From an uncultured Candidatus Poseidoniales archaeon (GTDB lineage Archaea; Thermoplasmatota; Poseidoniia; Poseidoniales; Thalassarchaeaceae), in the NCBI GenBank assembly GCA_905182515.1, contig CAJJBW010000008.1, positions 62,001 to 126,000 of the forward strand: a stretch of 64,000 nt of DNA, written 5' to 3'. This document shows, piece after piece, positions 10,059-19,911 of the stretch; positions within the stretch are counted from its first letter, which is position 1, and every line of letters begins with the position of its first letter. The position numbers and the translations under genes are program-made. The notes under the pieces were generated by a model. The model worked only from the letters and a program-made list of their open reading frames with translations, did no database searches and was not told the origin of the DNA.

Positions 10059-10940
10059 TTGTCTAGCGACCGAGTCATGGTCGCTTTCGGATACCATGGT
10101 GATTCATTTCATGGATCCCAAATTCAACCGGATATTAGGACTGTAGAAGGCTCTTTACAGAAGGCCCTCAAAAGACTAACTTGGTGGACTAAAGGTTGTT
10201 TGGAAATATGTAGTCGAACAGACGCAGGTGTAAGTGTTAGAATGAATTTAGCATGCATCAATTTACCTACTTCAGTGGCTAATAAAGTTAGTTTCAAGTC
10301 TATGGCTAGAGCGATAAACGATCAGTTACCAGTCGGAATGATAATATGGTATATTCAAAAAGTTCCCCAATCTACTAGGAGTAGGAAAGCTAATTCTAGG
10401 CATTATCTTTACCGCTTAGGTTCGGTCGAAGAATGGCCGCTAAATCCTAATATGGAATTAATGAAATCTGCTTGTTCAATAATTGAAGGTAGGAATAATT
10501 TTACTAATTTATGTAAGCTAGAGGGTGACTTAAATCCTGATAGAATTATTGATGAATGCACGCCTTGGGTTGATTCAAATGGCAATATAATTGGAATTTC
10601 TGTAAAAGCAAGGGCATTTCTCTGGAATCAAGTAAGAAGAATCGCATCTGCAATTGCAGGAGTAGTTTCTGGCCGTATAAGTTTAGATGCTTTACAATCA
10701 GCACTTTCCAATCCGCACATCCCAGTGGATTTTGGTAGGGCAAATTCTGATGGTTTGATATTATGGTCTATATCCCACGATGAAATTGACGAAATTATTG
10801 ATTCTAGTTTTCCGGATGCAACACTTTTTACTCCAAGGCCGGCAGATCAAAGAGAATATAATAGATGGTTATCATTACTTAGGTATGAGACTTCAGCATT
10901 TTTAGAAAGAGAATGGTTAGTTAGAATCAAATTAGATTAA
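10059..10940 (+). CDS. truA: tRNA pseudouridine synthase A
   Basis: VAFGYHGDSFHGSQIQPDIRTVEGSL, catalytic SRTDAGVS, RAFLWNQVRRIAS; in-frame TTG at 10059 or ATG at 10077. Confidence 0.9.
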   Translation: MSSDRVMVAFGYHGDSFHGSQIQPDIRTVEGSLQKALKRLTWWTKGCLEICSRTDAGVSVRMNLACINLPTSVANKVSFKSMARAINDQLPVGMIIWYIQKVPQSTRSRKANSRHYLYRLGSVEEWPLNPNMELMKSACSIIEGRNNFTNLCKLEGDLNPDRIIDECTPWVDSNGNIIGISVKARAFLWNQVRRIASAIAGVVSGRISLDALQSALSNPHIPVDFGRANSDGLILWSISHDEIDEIIDSSFPDATLFTPRPADQREYNRWLSLLRYETSAFLEREWLVRIKLD

Positions 10941-11409
10941 TGTAAATTTCTTCACCATCTTTACAAGGCATACTTTCTCTAAGAAATGAAGGTGATATTA
11001 TTTCCGCGGTTTTTACATGCCTAGTTAAATCGGGGATAAGAACGGCACAATCAATCCACTTTTCTCCCTCTTTTGAAATTCTAGCTCGAAAAGCAGTAGC
11101 CCCTCCGAATGACCTCCCATCTCTTTCAAATCCATGTATCCTATGAGATTCTGGACCATCTTGTGAGTTTCCTTTATCTAGGCCTGAAATTATTCTTAAT
11201 ATATTATATCCATCGACACTATCTTGAAATAAGTCAACATTTAATGTCCCGGGCCATGCACTATTCTCTAAAACTGCTTTAAATTGGTCTTGATAGTGCT
11301 TTTGAGCCATGAAAATATGGGCGCGCCCTAGGCCACTAGAAACCTCGCCTCGCAGCTCCATGGGGAAGTCAAAGAAATCTCCCTCATAAGGTTCGGCATT
11401 TTCCTTCAT
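10927..11409 (-). CDS. ribK: CTP-dependent riboflavin kinase (DUF120)
   Basis: GEVSSGLGRAHIFMAQKHYQDQF...PGTLNVDL; ATG at 11409 overlaps upstream stop as ATGA. Confidence 0.85.
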   Translation of the reverse strand: MKENAEPYEGDFFDFPMELRGEVSSGLGRAHIFMAQKHYQDQFKAVLENSAWPGTLNVDLFQDSVDGYNILRIISGLDKGNSQDGPESHRIHGFERDGRSFGGATAFRARISKEGEKWIDCAVLIPDLTRHVKTAEIISPSFLRESMPCKDGEEIYINLI

Positions 11410-12305
11410 AACGTAAACGTTTGACCTTCGGTTAAAATTTGCCATCCTAACTCAATAACTCGCACTGTCTCTTTTGAAGATGTGTTTAGTACCGGATTGG
11501 TATGATTAAGATGAAAGAAATATATTTCAATATCATCATCCGTACGCTCTCCTAACATCTCTAAGGTTTCACTAATTGTTGGATGGGGTATTTTGGACAT
11601 ATCTCTATCTCTTAATTCATTTTTATCCCAAAATGTGCCATCAATTAGTGCATAGTCAATTTTTAGTTTACTAAACCATTCTCTTATGGATTTACAATTA
11701 TGCATTTCCAATGTATCTCTCCAATCATCATGATCCGGTAAGAATAATAATGCATTATTACTACCTCTAATTATAATTGCATGAGTATCTGCGTACTCAT
11801 CTCTATGAGGGACTTTTATGAATTCTAATTCGAAACCGCATCTTATTGAAGGAAAGAATGCTATGTTAGATTCTATTATTTCACATTCAAAAGGAGATAA
11901 TAACTCCCTTTTCCTCAAAGCCTGAATAGAAGATTTACTTGCAAAAAAAGGAACTTCTTTTAAATTCATTACTTCTTTACCGAATTGTCCTAATCCTTCT
12001 ATATGTCCAAGATGGGTGTGCGTTATGCTTATTGTATCGGGGATTTGAATTTTTTTATAATTCATCATTTTTGACCATAAATTTAATTGGTCAGCAATAT
12101 TTCTGCCTGCTTCAATTAAATGAAAAGTCCCATCTTTCCCCTTTATTCCGCACGAAACAGAGTTTCTTTTTAAATTATAATTACTATGCGCAGCAATACA
12201 ATTTTCGCATGAACATCCAGTCTGAGGGACTCCTCCATCTTGTGCAATCCCAAGAATTGTAACTTCTATTGATTCACTTTTCACAATACAGGGGAGGGCT
12301 ATCAT
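11406..12305 (-). CDS. PqqB-like metallo-beta-lactamase-fold hydrolase
   Basis: ILGIAQDGGVPQTGCSCENC, SITHTHLGHIEGLGQFG, LLFLPDHDDW. Confidence 0.82.
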   Translation of the reverse strand: MIALPCIVKSESIEVTILGIAQDGGVPQTGCSCENCIAAHSNYNLKRNSVSCGIKGKDGTFHLIEAGRNIADQLNLWSKMMNYKKIQIPDTISITHTHLGHIEGLGQFGKEVMNLKEVPFFASKSSIQALRKRELLSPFECEIIESNIAFFPSIRCGFELEFIKVPHRDEYADTHAIIIRGSNNALLFLPDHDDWRDTLEMHNCKSIREWFSKLKIDYALIDGTFWDKNELRDRDMSKIPHPTISETLEMLGERTDDDIEIYFFHLNHTNPVLNTSSKETVRVIELGWQILTEGQTFTL

Positions 12306-12377
12306 AAATTAAATTCATTCATCATTCTATGACGAATCTTCCGATGGAGCAAAGAACTCTATCCATGCTTGCATGTC

Positions 12378-13556
12378 ATGGTAGCTGACATGTCGTGGAT
12401 GCGCGAAAGATATGAACAACTTCAATCACAAGGTCTAGATTGGAATCCTCCAACTTTAGAATCTGCCAGCGATTCAAGATGTATGATGGATGGAAAAGAA
12501 ATTATTATGCTTTCAGCAAACAATTATTTGAATTTAACAACCCATCCAAAAGTTGTCCAAGCTTCAATAGATGCGACCAAAAAATACGGTGCTGGTTCAG
12601 GTTCAGTTAGGGCAATTGCAGGAACTCTTGATTTACATTTGGAGGCTGAAAAAGTATGTGCAGAATTTAAAGAAGTAGAGGCAGCATTAATTTATTCTTC
12701 AGGTTATGCAACTAATGTTGGGCTTATTCCCACACTCGTCACTGGTCCAAATGATGTAATAATTTCCGATGAATTGAATCATGGTTCAATTATCGATGGA
12801 GTTAGACTTACTAAAGCATCTAGGGCCGTTTATCAACACAATGATATGGGGGCATTAGAAAATGTCCTCAATAATAATAAAAATTCTGATAGAAAATTGA
12901 TAATTACCGATGGTGTCTTTAGTATGGACGGAGATATCGCACCGCTTGATGAAATAACAAATTTAGCAGAAGAACATGATGCCATGATATTCGTTGATGA
13001 TTGCCATGGAGAAGGTGTTCTAGGGGGAGGAAGAGGAATAGTTTCGCATTTTGGTTTACAAGGAAGGGTAAATTTTGAAGTTGGTTCTTACTCAAAAGCC
13101 CTAGGTGTGCAAGGAGGTATATTGGCAGGCAGTGAGGATGTTAGGAATCATGCACTAAATCATAGCAGATCTTGGTTATTATCGGGAAGTCAACCCCCTG
13201 GCGTAGCAGCAGCCCAAAAAGCAGCAATTGAAGTTTTAATGTCAGAACCTGAACATGTGGAAAAATTGTGGAATAATACAAATTATTTCCTTAAAGAATT
13301 AAACTCTTTAGGCTTTGATACTGGAGTCAGCGAAACTCCGATAATACCAGTTATGTGTGGTGAAAGCATTATTGCTCAGAACTTATCTAAAGAACTTCGA
13401 AAAGAAGGCGTTATGGTCGGAGCGATTGTTTTCCCAATGGTGGCTCAAAATAAGGCTAGAGTCAGAACACAAATGTCCGCAGGGATATCGCGTGATGACC
13501 TTGACATAGTATTATCCGCTTTCGAGCGATGTGGCCAACGAATAGGCTTAATTTGA
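12378..13556 (+). CDS. kbl: alpha-oxoamine synthase family, likely glycine C-acetyltransferase
   Basis: SANNYLNLTTHPKV, GAGSGSVRAIAGT, VDDCHGEGVLG, GSYSKALGVQGG. Confidence 0.82.
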   Translation: MVADMSWMRERYEQLQSQGLDWNPPTLESASDSRCMMDGKEIIMLSANNYLNLTTHPKVVQASIDATKKYGAGSGSVRAIAGTLDLHLEAEKVCAEFKEVEAALIYSSGYATNVGLIPTLVTGPNDVIISDELNHGSIIDGVRLTKASRAVYQHNDMGALENVLNNNKNSDRKLIITDGVFSMDGDIAPLDEITNLAEEHDAMIFVDDCHGEGVLGGGRGIVSHFGLQGRVNFEVGSYSKALGVQGGILAGSEDVRNHALNHSRSWLLSGSQPPGVAAAQKAAIEVLMSEPEHVEKLWNNTNYFLKELNSLGFDTGVSETPIIPVMCGESIIAQNLSKELRKEGVMVGAIVFPMVAQNKARVRTQMSAGISRDDLDIVLSAFERCGQRIGLI

Positions 13557-13634
13557 GATTAATCAAGGTAGTTATGTTATTCTTCATAGGAGATATTATC
13601 ACCAAACCTCTATCAGAGATGATTCTGAGATTCC

Positions 13635-14801
13635 ATGACCGATGAAGAAGAATTATTTACAATCAAAACAAATCATCTTGATTCAGGTATGAGAGGGATG
13701 CCAGTAGGGACTTGTCAAACATCTTACGTTGATCCATTGGAAGGAGTTCATTACGTTGGCTACCCAGTTGGGGATTTAGCAAATTTAGAAGAAGAAGATG
13801 TAGTCTTTCTCCTACTTCACAAACACCTGCCAACTCCAGAAGAATCTGAAGCATTCCGGGCCGAACTCACTCATAGAGCTGAAGAAATGCCAACAGGTGC
13901 ACTTAGAGTTCTAGAATCATTAACTCCAGGTAGTGGCCATCCTATGGATTGGCTATCAATAGGAATAATGGCTCTTGGTGCCGCTGAAACTACTGGCGAT
14001 GTAAAAATAGACTCTATGAATTTAATAGCTAGAATGCCTGAACTAATGGCCAGAATTTTTCTCCTTAGAGGAGGTAAGAAAGAAGAAATAAGGCCTAGAA
14101 AGCCTGAGTTAGGATTGGTTGAAAACTTTGTTCACATGCTAGGCGTTAATGGCGAAAAAGCAAAAAAAATGGAACGCGTCCTAAAATTCTTTTTCATTCT
14201 TCATATGGATCATGGAGGTGGCAACTTATCTACGTTCTCAGGAAAAGCAGTCGCCTCGGGCCGGGCATCTGTTTATGCATCTCTATCTAGTGCTATGAAT
14301 GCATTATCCGGTCCCCTGCATGGACGAGCAAACCAATCTTGTTTAGAATTCATTCAAAGAATTGGAACTTCAGATCATGCTAAAATAGAGAAATTCGTGC
14401 GTGCGGAATTAGCTGCCCGCCGTCCAATATATGGCTTTGGACATGGGGTATTGAGGGCCGAAGATCCACGTGCAAGGCTGTTAATTGAATTGGGTTCAGA
14501 AGTATGTCCAGAAGATTCAAACTTCAAAATAGCCAAATCATTAAGGGAAGTTGTTCCTAATATATTAAAAGAAATACCTAAAATAAGTAATCCTTATCCC
14601 AATGTAGATTTAGCAAGCGGGAGTCTTCTGCATTCAGTAGGCTTTAGAAAACCTGATTATTATACTACATTTTTTGGCTGGTCCAGAGTAGCAGGAATAT
14701 GTGCTCAAATAATGGATGAAAGAAATGCTAGAGATGGCCGCGGAACTCCAATTTATAGGCCTAAATATATAGCTAAAAATCAACCTCAAAGAAGGCTGTA
14801 A
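13635..14801 (+). CDS. gltA: citrate synthase family protein
   Basis: HMDHGGGNLSTF, GPLHGRANQ, YGFGHGVLRAEDPRA. Confidence 0.92.
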   Translation: MTDEEELFTIKTNHLDSGMRGMPVGTCQTSYVDPLEGVHYVGYPVGDLANLEEEDVVFLLLHKHLPTPEESEAFRAELTHRAEEMPTGALRVLESLTPGSGHPMDWLSIGIMALGAAETTGDVKIDSMNLIARMPELMARIFLLRGGKKEEIRPRKPELGLVENFVHMLGVNGEKAKKMERVLKFFFILHMDHGGGNLSTFSGKAVASGRASVYASLSSAMNALSGPLHGRANQSCLEFIQRIGTSDHAKIEKFVRAELAARRPIYGFGHGVLRAEDPRARLLIELGSEVCPEDSNFKIAKSLREVVPNILKEIPKISNPYPNVDLASGSLLHSVGFRKPDYYTTFFGWSRVAGICAQIMDERNARDGRGTPIYRPKYIAKNQPQRRL

Positions 14802-14802
14802 T

Positions 14803-15930
14803 TTAAGCACTATGGGTCTTTCCTGCCCCTCTATGGCCTATTATCCGTGGTACTTCCCAAGGTAAGCTAGTTGCAGAAGTTTCCTCTAATATGGTGTTCA
14901 AACTTCTCTCCCAAGACCACTTTTTCCTCCATTTTTCTATGAATAAATTTCTTTCTTGATCTGATAATTCATGCCATGGAGATATCTCATCTCTGAATTC
15001 CAAAAGAATAGATTCATGTTGTTCCTCTGGAACTGCATACAGTTCAGCCTTTTTTTCATCAGTCAATGGTTTAGTAGCAGGTTTTGTCCATCTCGGATAT
15101 CCATTTTTTAAAGTGGTCGAATAAGGGGATAAATTATCAGTTATCCCAGTAAGTCCGGCTTCTAATAGTAATCTTTCTATATCTGTGTCACAAGGCCATA
15201 CATATATCGGATATCCTCTTCTATACTTGTTTAATCTTTTCAATCTAGGGCCTTCAAGTCCGACAGATAATCCTAAATTTATTCTGCTTTCTATTCCTCT
15301 TAGATATTGTAGCGAACAAGGAAGCATAGGCGAACCTTCTTTACGTTGTTTATTTAATAATCTGGGTAAAGAACTTATTAAAAATGAAGGTGCAGCGGTT
15401 ATTCTTTGTGTCTTCCAATTCCCCCATTGTCGAATATAAGGTCTTAATCTACTAAATTTAAGTTTGCTATCAATTTGTTTTGCTGCTGAAATCAACTTAG
15501 GTTCAAAAGAATATATTATACTACTGCTTTCAGGGATATCGAGTGGGTCAAGGCTTTTTTCAATATATTGAATCATTTTTACCATGTGTTCTTTCCTATG
15601 TTTACCTCCTATCCAACCTCCTGCTTTACCGCTTGATGGATGAGGTGGTTTTAATTCAATGCATGCAAAAGCTCCCTCTTCAGTTAACCTTCTTATGAAG
15701 TGTGTATCATCTAACAAATCTTCTATCGGCCGGATAAAATTAGGTAATTCATCTAAAGTCATACATTCGGGATATTCTCCATTTTCAGTTTTTGAATCAT
15801 GATGTAATACTAAGTGATTATCTTTTGTCAACCTTAGGTCAAATTCTACTCCATCGCTAACCTGTATGCCATAGGATAAAGCCTCAATCGTATTTTCTCT
15901 AGGTTGACGCCACTCCCCTCCATCGTCCAT
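14803..15930 (-). CDS. glycerophosphodiester phosphodiesterase (GDPD) family protein, apparently circularly permuted
   Basis: N-terminus RENTIEALSYGIQVSDGVEFDLRLTKDNHLVLHHDS, central FACIELKPP and IIYSFEPKLISAAKQ, VWPCDTDIERLLLEAGLTGITDNLSPY; C-terminus PRIIGHRGAGKTHSA*. Confidence 0.88.
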   Translation of the reverse strand: MDDGGEWRQPRENTIEALSYGIQVSDGVEFDLRLTKDNHLVLHHDSKTENGEYPECMTLDELPNFIRPIEDLLDDTHFIRRLTEEGAFACIELKPPHPSSGKAGGWIGGKHRKEHMVKMIQYIEKSLDPLDIPESSSIIYSFEPKLISAAKQIDSKLKFSRLRPYIRQWGNWKTQRITAAPSFLISSLPRLLNKQRKEGSPMLPCSLQYLRGIESRINLGLSVGLEGPRLKRLNKYRRGYPIYVWPCDTDIERLLLEAGLTGITDNLSPYSTTLKNGYPRWTKPATKPLTDEKKAELYAVPEEQHESILLEFRDEISPWHELSDQERNLFIEKWRKKWSWERSLNTILEETSATSLPWEVPRIIGHRGAGKTHSA

Positions 15931-16032
15931 TAGTTAACGCACCTTGCTATTACACATAACTCTCATCATTTTATCATTGAATAAGCCCCAATACTAAAAC
16001 CCTAGTACGTATACCGGGGTACAGGTATTGAC

Positions 16033-17847
16033 ATGTCAGGCACAATTGAACTAGACCGAGAATCAGACCCGCAAGCAGTAAGAGGATATGCATTTTATGA
16101 CTGGGGTAAATCTGCATTTGAGACAAGCGTCACTACAGCAATATTGCCGGTTTGGTTTGGTGTATTATTCTTAGAAGCAAATGGTCTCACCACAACGATT
16201 CTTGGTAAATCTATGTCCAGTGACGCAATTTGGTCATTTGCTGTTGCAGGAGCTGCACTCTTGGTGGCTCTTGTCAGTCCTTCATTGGGAGTAATTGCAG
16301 ATCGTCGTGCGATTAAGATATGGTGGTTAAAAATCCTAACTTACGTAGGGGCGGGGTCTACTTTCTTACTTTTTGCAGCGCCTTTCCTTCCTATTAGTAC
16401 TCAATGGATATGGTTGATGGTAATGTTTGTTTTAGCAAATATAGGTCTCAATGGTGCTGGCGTATTTTACAATGCTTTACTTCCTCATATGGGTAAAGAC
16501 GATGAAATGGACAGAATTTCTAATCTCGCATTTGCATATGGATATTTTGGTGGAGGTGTCCTGTTGGTAATTCATTTAGCCTTACTCACAATGACTGATT
16601 TTGCCGAATGGGCAACTCAATTTGCAATGGCATCTTCAGGATTGTGGTGGTATGGATTCGCTTTTTTAACATTTAAATGGGTCCCTGAACCACCGATTGA
16701 AAATGAGATGGAATCTTTAGGAATCAGAGAATCAGCATCTTTAGCATTTAGTGAAATCAAGAAAACTATTAGTGAGAGGAATAAATTCAGGACATTATTC
16801 ATTTACATGGTAGCATACTTTTTCTTTATTGATGGGATTAATACTGTCACAGCATTAGGGGGGATTTTTGGAACTATCGTTCTCGGAATCACTGCTTTTG
16901 ATTTGATGATAACAATTGTTGCAATTCAGTTTGTAGCTGCTCCATCTGCTATTTTATTTACAAGATTAGCCAAGAAGATAGGCACAAAAAAGGCGCTTAC
17001 AATGTCATTAGTTGGTTGGGTAGTTCTTTGTTTCGCTGCTCTATCTTTCGCACCATTAGAGTTAGAATCTCATGATGAATACCAGATACAATTTGACTGG
17101 GATGAGGAACAAAATGTGTATACTGTTCAAATGGCTGATGACAATGTTCCTCAATTAGCTCAGAAATTGCAATATGATGAATCTGAATTCAACGAACAAG
17201 CGTGGGCGAGAAAATGGAGTCGCTTTCTTCCTGTAGAAATTGATCATCGCAGCGATACTATGAAATGGACGTTTTATGAAACTAATTCTGACGGTGAAGA
17301 TGTAACTTACATAATGGCAATTCAAAACCCTAGTGTTTCAGATATTACTGCACTTCTCTCATCTATGGATGAATCTAGATTTAGTGCTAGCATTTCAGGC
17401 GGTAGTCTTGATTCCTCATCTAATATTGGTGTTGATCATCCAACAAGTCTTGGAGACGGTAAATTAGATGCTATACCAGAGGTTGCTAGAGATAAGGTAT
17501 GGCAGCCTCTAGGTCTAGCAGTAGGATTTCAATTCTTACTTTTGGGCTGTGCAATGGGGACCTTATTGGGTGGTTCTCAAGGACTTGCTCGTAGTATGTT
17601 TGGCCAAATTGTGCCCGAAACCAGAAGTGCTGAGTTCTTTGGTTTCTTTGGTTTCTTTGGAAAGGTCGCTGCTTTAATCGGGCCTCTACTTTATGGTACA
17701 TTGACTATAATGTATGATAGTCGTGTTGGAATACTTAGTATTTCAGTCTTAATTTTGATTGGAGCAGTTATGATGAGATTGGTCGACATTGATCAAGGTC
17801 GATTAGATGCCCAAGAAGAAGATGCACGTAATCGAGGATTAGTTTGA
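16033..17847 (+). CDS. MFS transporter, UMF1/Atg22-like family
   Basis: AVRGYAFYDWGKSAFETSVTTAILPVWFG; multiple TMs; non-TM insert in middle. Confidence 0.85.
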   Translation: MSGTIELDRESDPQAVRGYAFYDWGKSAFETSVTTAILPVWFGVLFLEANGLTTTILGKSMSSDAIWSFAVAGAALLVALVSPSLGVIADRRAIKIWWLKILTYVGAGSTFLLFAAPFLPISTQWIWLMVMFVLANIGLNGAGVFYNALLPHMGKDDEMDRISNLAFAYGYFGGGVLLVIHLALLTMTDFAEWATQFAMASSGLWWYGFAFLTFKWVPEPPIENEMESLGIRESASLAFSEIKKTISERNKFRTLFIYMVAYFFFIDGINTVTALGGIFGTIVLGITAFDLMITIVAIQFVAAPSAILFTRLAKKIGTKKALTMSLVGWVVLCFAALSFAPLELESHDEYQIQFDWDEEQNVYTVQMADDNVPQLAQKLQYDESEFNEQAWARKWSRFLPVEIDHRSDTMKWTFYETNSDGEDVTYIMAIQNPSVSDITALLSSMDESRFSASISGGSLDSSSNIGVDHPTSLGDGKLDAIPEVARDKVWQPLGLAVGFQFLLLGCAMGTLLGGSQGLARSMFGQIVPETRSAEFFGFFGFFGKVAALIGPLLYGTLTIMYDSRVGILSISVLILIGAVMMRLVDIDQGRLDAQEEDARNRGLV

Positions 17848-17849
17848 AA

Positions 17850-18623
17850 TCATTCTTTAAAAAATATTCTATCAAATATTAAAGATAATTCTAGTAGTAT
17901 TAACATCGGCCCACCTACTAAAAATAGGGATAATGGGTCTGGAGGTGAAACTATTGCTCCAAAAAGTAGTGAAATAAACCACAATGCCCTTCTATTTTCA
18001 AATATTACAGCCCTATCAATTACACCACTTCTTAGTAAAAGAATAGTTAGTAGAGGGATTTGAAAACCAACAATTGAAGAAAAATAAAGCCCTGTTATGA
18101 ATCCTATCCAAGATTGCAGCCTCCATGTTGATGAAAGTCCAGCCGTACTAGCATCTTGAGAAAGATAATCTAGTAACGTTGGGATCAGAATTTCATGGGA
18201 ATAAATCACTCCTATGAATGCTAATAATATGGAAAATGTGGCAGATATTAATATTACTCCAAAATTTAAATTTTCACTGTGGTGAAAATTTCGTTTAGCA
18301 TCATTAATAATATTTTTTCCATTCCACGATAAGTCTAGTATAAGTGTTGATAAAAGAAATAAAATTCCTATTTTTACGGACATACGGAGTTTCAGTAATA
18401 TTACTTCCATGGGCTGTAATATTATTATCTCTACATTATCTGGTTTGAATCCATCAGATTCAATTAACCATTCTATTATTATTCTACTTACTGGATAACC
18501 TATTATAAATCCAAATACAAATATACTTGTGAAAATATATATTCGTTTCTTAAAATGATTAATAAATCCTCTTAATTCTGCTCTTGGAATCAAATCAAAA
18601 ACTTCATTTTCCATCATTATCAC
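17850..18623 (-). CDS. tatC: Sec-independent protein translocase TatC
   Basis: AELRGFINHFKKRIYIF, LQPMEVILLKLRMSVKIGILF, ~6 TMs, GAIVSPPDPLSLFLVGGPMLILLELSLIFDR. Confidence 0.8.
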   Translation of the reverse strand: MIMMENEVFDLIPRAELRGFINHFKKRIYIFTSIFVFGFIIGYPVSRIIIEWLIESDGFKPDNVEIIILQPMEVILLKLRMSVKIGILFLLSTLILDLSWNGKNIINDAKRNFHHSENLNFGVILISATFSILLAFIGVIYSHEILIPTLLDYLSQDASTAGLSSTWRLQSWIGFITGLYFSSIVGFQIPLLTILLLRSGVIDRAVIFENRRALWFISLLFGAIVSPPDPLSLFLVGGPMLILLELSLIFDRIFFKE

Positions 18624-18647
18624 TTTGTATCATGGTTTTTCATATAT

Positions 18648-19772
18648 TTAATTTCTCGTTATTATTGACAATATGTCCCCATCTTTTAGAATATGATCAA
18701 GTCCAACTCTTTGCCAATCGAATTTTGCACTTGGCCCTCTAACTCTAGCATATCTGAACTTTCTTACAAATTCCCGGTGTAACTTGACACAAACTTGTCT
18801 AACTGTACAAGTGTCTTTGACTATCAACGGTTCTACCATGTCTGCCTCTTGCCCCTGTGGTTTCAGATATATTGACATGAAATGTAAATTATTATAAATA
18901 AAATCCTTCATATCTTCAATCCCTTGTCCAGTTTTAGCAGAAACTTCGAGGACGGGCCATCCTTCCGGTAAACTATTTCTGGTCCTCTGTATATCATTTT
19001 CTGTGGCTAAATCAACTTTATTAAGGACAACAACCGCTCTGCTGTATACTCTATTACCTGCTAATGTATCTACAATATTGTCATCAGTTACATTTGTTCT
19101 TAATGTAACGGTGGCTGAAACTATTCCAAAACTTCGGACGATGTCTTGTATTTCTACATCAGTTAAATTTGTCTGTTTAACAGTAGATCTTACTACTATT
19201 CCTCCTCGATTAGTCCTAGTTATGAATACTTGCGGTGTTTTTTGATTTAATCTCAAACCACCTCTCCAAAGCTCATAATCCAAAATGTCAAAGTGAGAAT
19301 CTTGAAATGGATCTACAACATATAAGACCATATCTGATCCTCTAATTACGTTTAGGATTTCCTTGCCTCTGCCTTTGCCATCAGAAGCACCTTTTATCAA
19401 ACCTGGTAAATCTAAAATCTGGATTTTTGCCCCTCTATGTTCCATCAATCCAGGTATACAAGTTAAAGTTGTGAATGCAAAACTACCAATATCCGAATCA
19501 ACCTCCGTAAGTTGTGAAATTAAGCTAGATTTACCAACACTGGGGAAACCAACTAATGCTACTGATGCATCTCCTGATTTTTTTACTTCAAAACCCGGGC
19601 CGCCACCACTTGCTTTAGAGTGCGCTTGAGCCTTCTCTTTACGTTCCCTTAGTGCAGCTATTTTGGCTTTTAATTTACCAAGATGGCCTTGTGTTGCTTT
19701 ATTGGATTTTGTTTTGGTAATTTCTTCTTCTAGAGATTTTATTTGCTCTTCAATAGTCGCCAAATATATCAC
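18648..19772 (-). CDS. DRG/Obg-family GTPase with TGS domain
   Basis: VALVGFPSVGKSSLISQLT, DLPGLIKGASDGKGRG, NKVDLA, C-terminal TGS VCVKLHREFVRKFRYARVRGPSAKFDWQRVGLDHILKDGDILSI; start may be downstream TTG/ATT codon. Confidence 0.93.
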   Translation of the reverse strand: MIYLATIEEQIKSLEEEITKTKSNKATQGHLGKLKAKIAALRERKEKAQAHSKASGGGPGFEVKKSGDASVALVGFPSVGKSSLISQLTEVDSDIGSFAFTTLTCIPGLMEHRGAKIQILDLPGLIKGASDGKGRGKEILNVIRGSDMVLYVVDPFQDSHFDILDYELWRGGLRLNQKTPQVFITRTNRGGIVVRSTVKQTNLTDVEIQDIVRSFGIVSATVTLRTNVTDDNIVDTLAGNRVYSRAVVVLNKVDLATENDIQRTRNSLPEGWPVLEVSAKTGQGIEDMKDFIYNNLHFMSIYLKPQGQEADMVEPLIVKDTCTVRQVCVKLHREFVRKFRYARVRGPSAKFDWQRVGLDHILKDGDILSIITRN

Positions 19773-19911
19773 CTCTTTGAATCAAAAGCATCTTCCATTC
19801 TGCCACTTTTCACTCTCAACGCTTAGCCTAAGGTTATTGAATCCGGTGGCCTCTATTGCTCTCATCGTACTAAGCAAGACTTATTCTACTTATGCGGAGG
19901 CGTCATATGAT

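Noticed and set aside
16000-16025. GTAC...GTAC imperfect palindrome (tagtacgtataccggggtacaggt) before the UMF1 transporter
   Set aside because: Arms are short and imperfect; not distinguishable from chance without comparative data.
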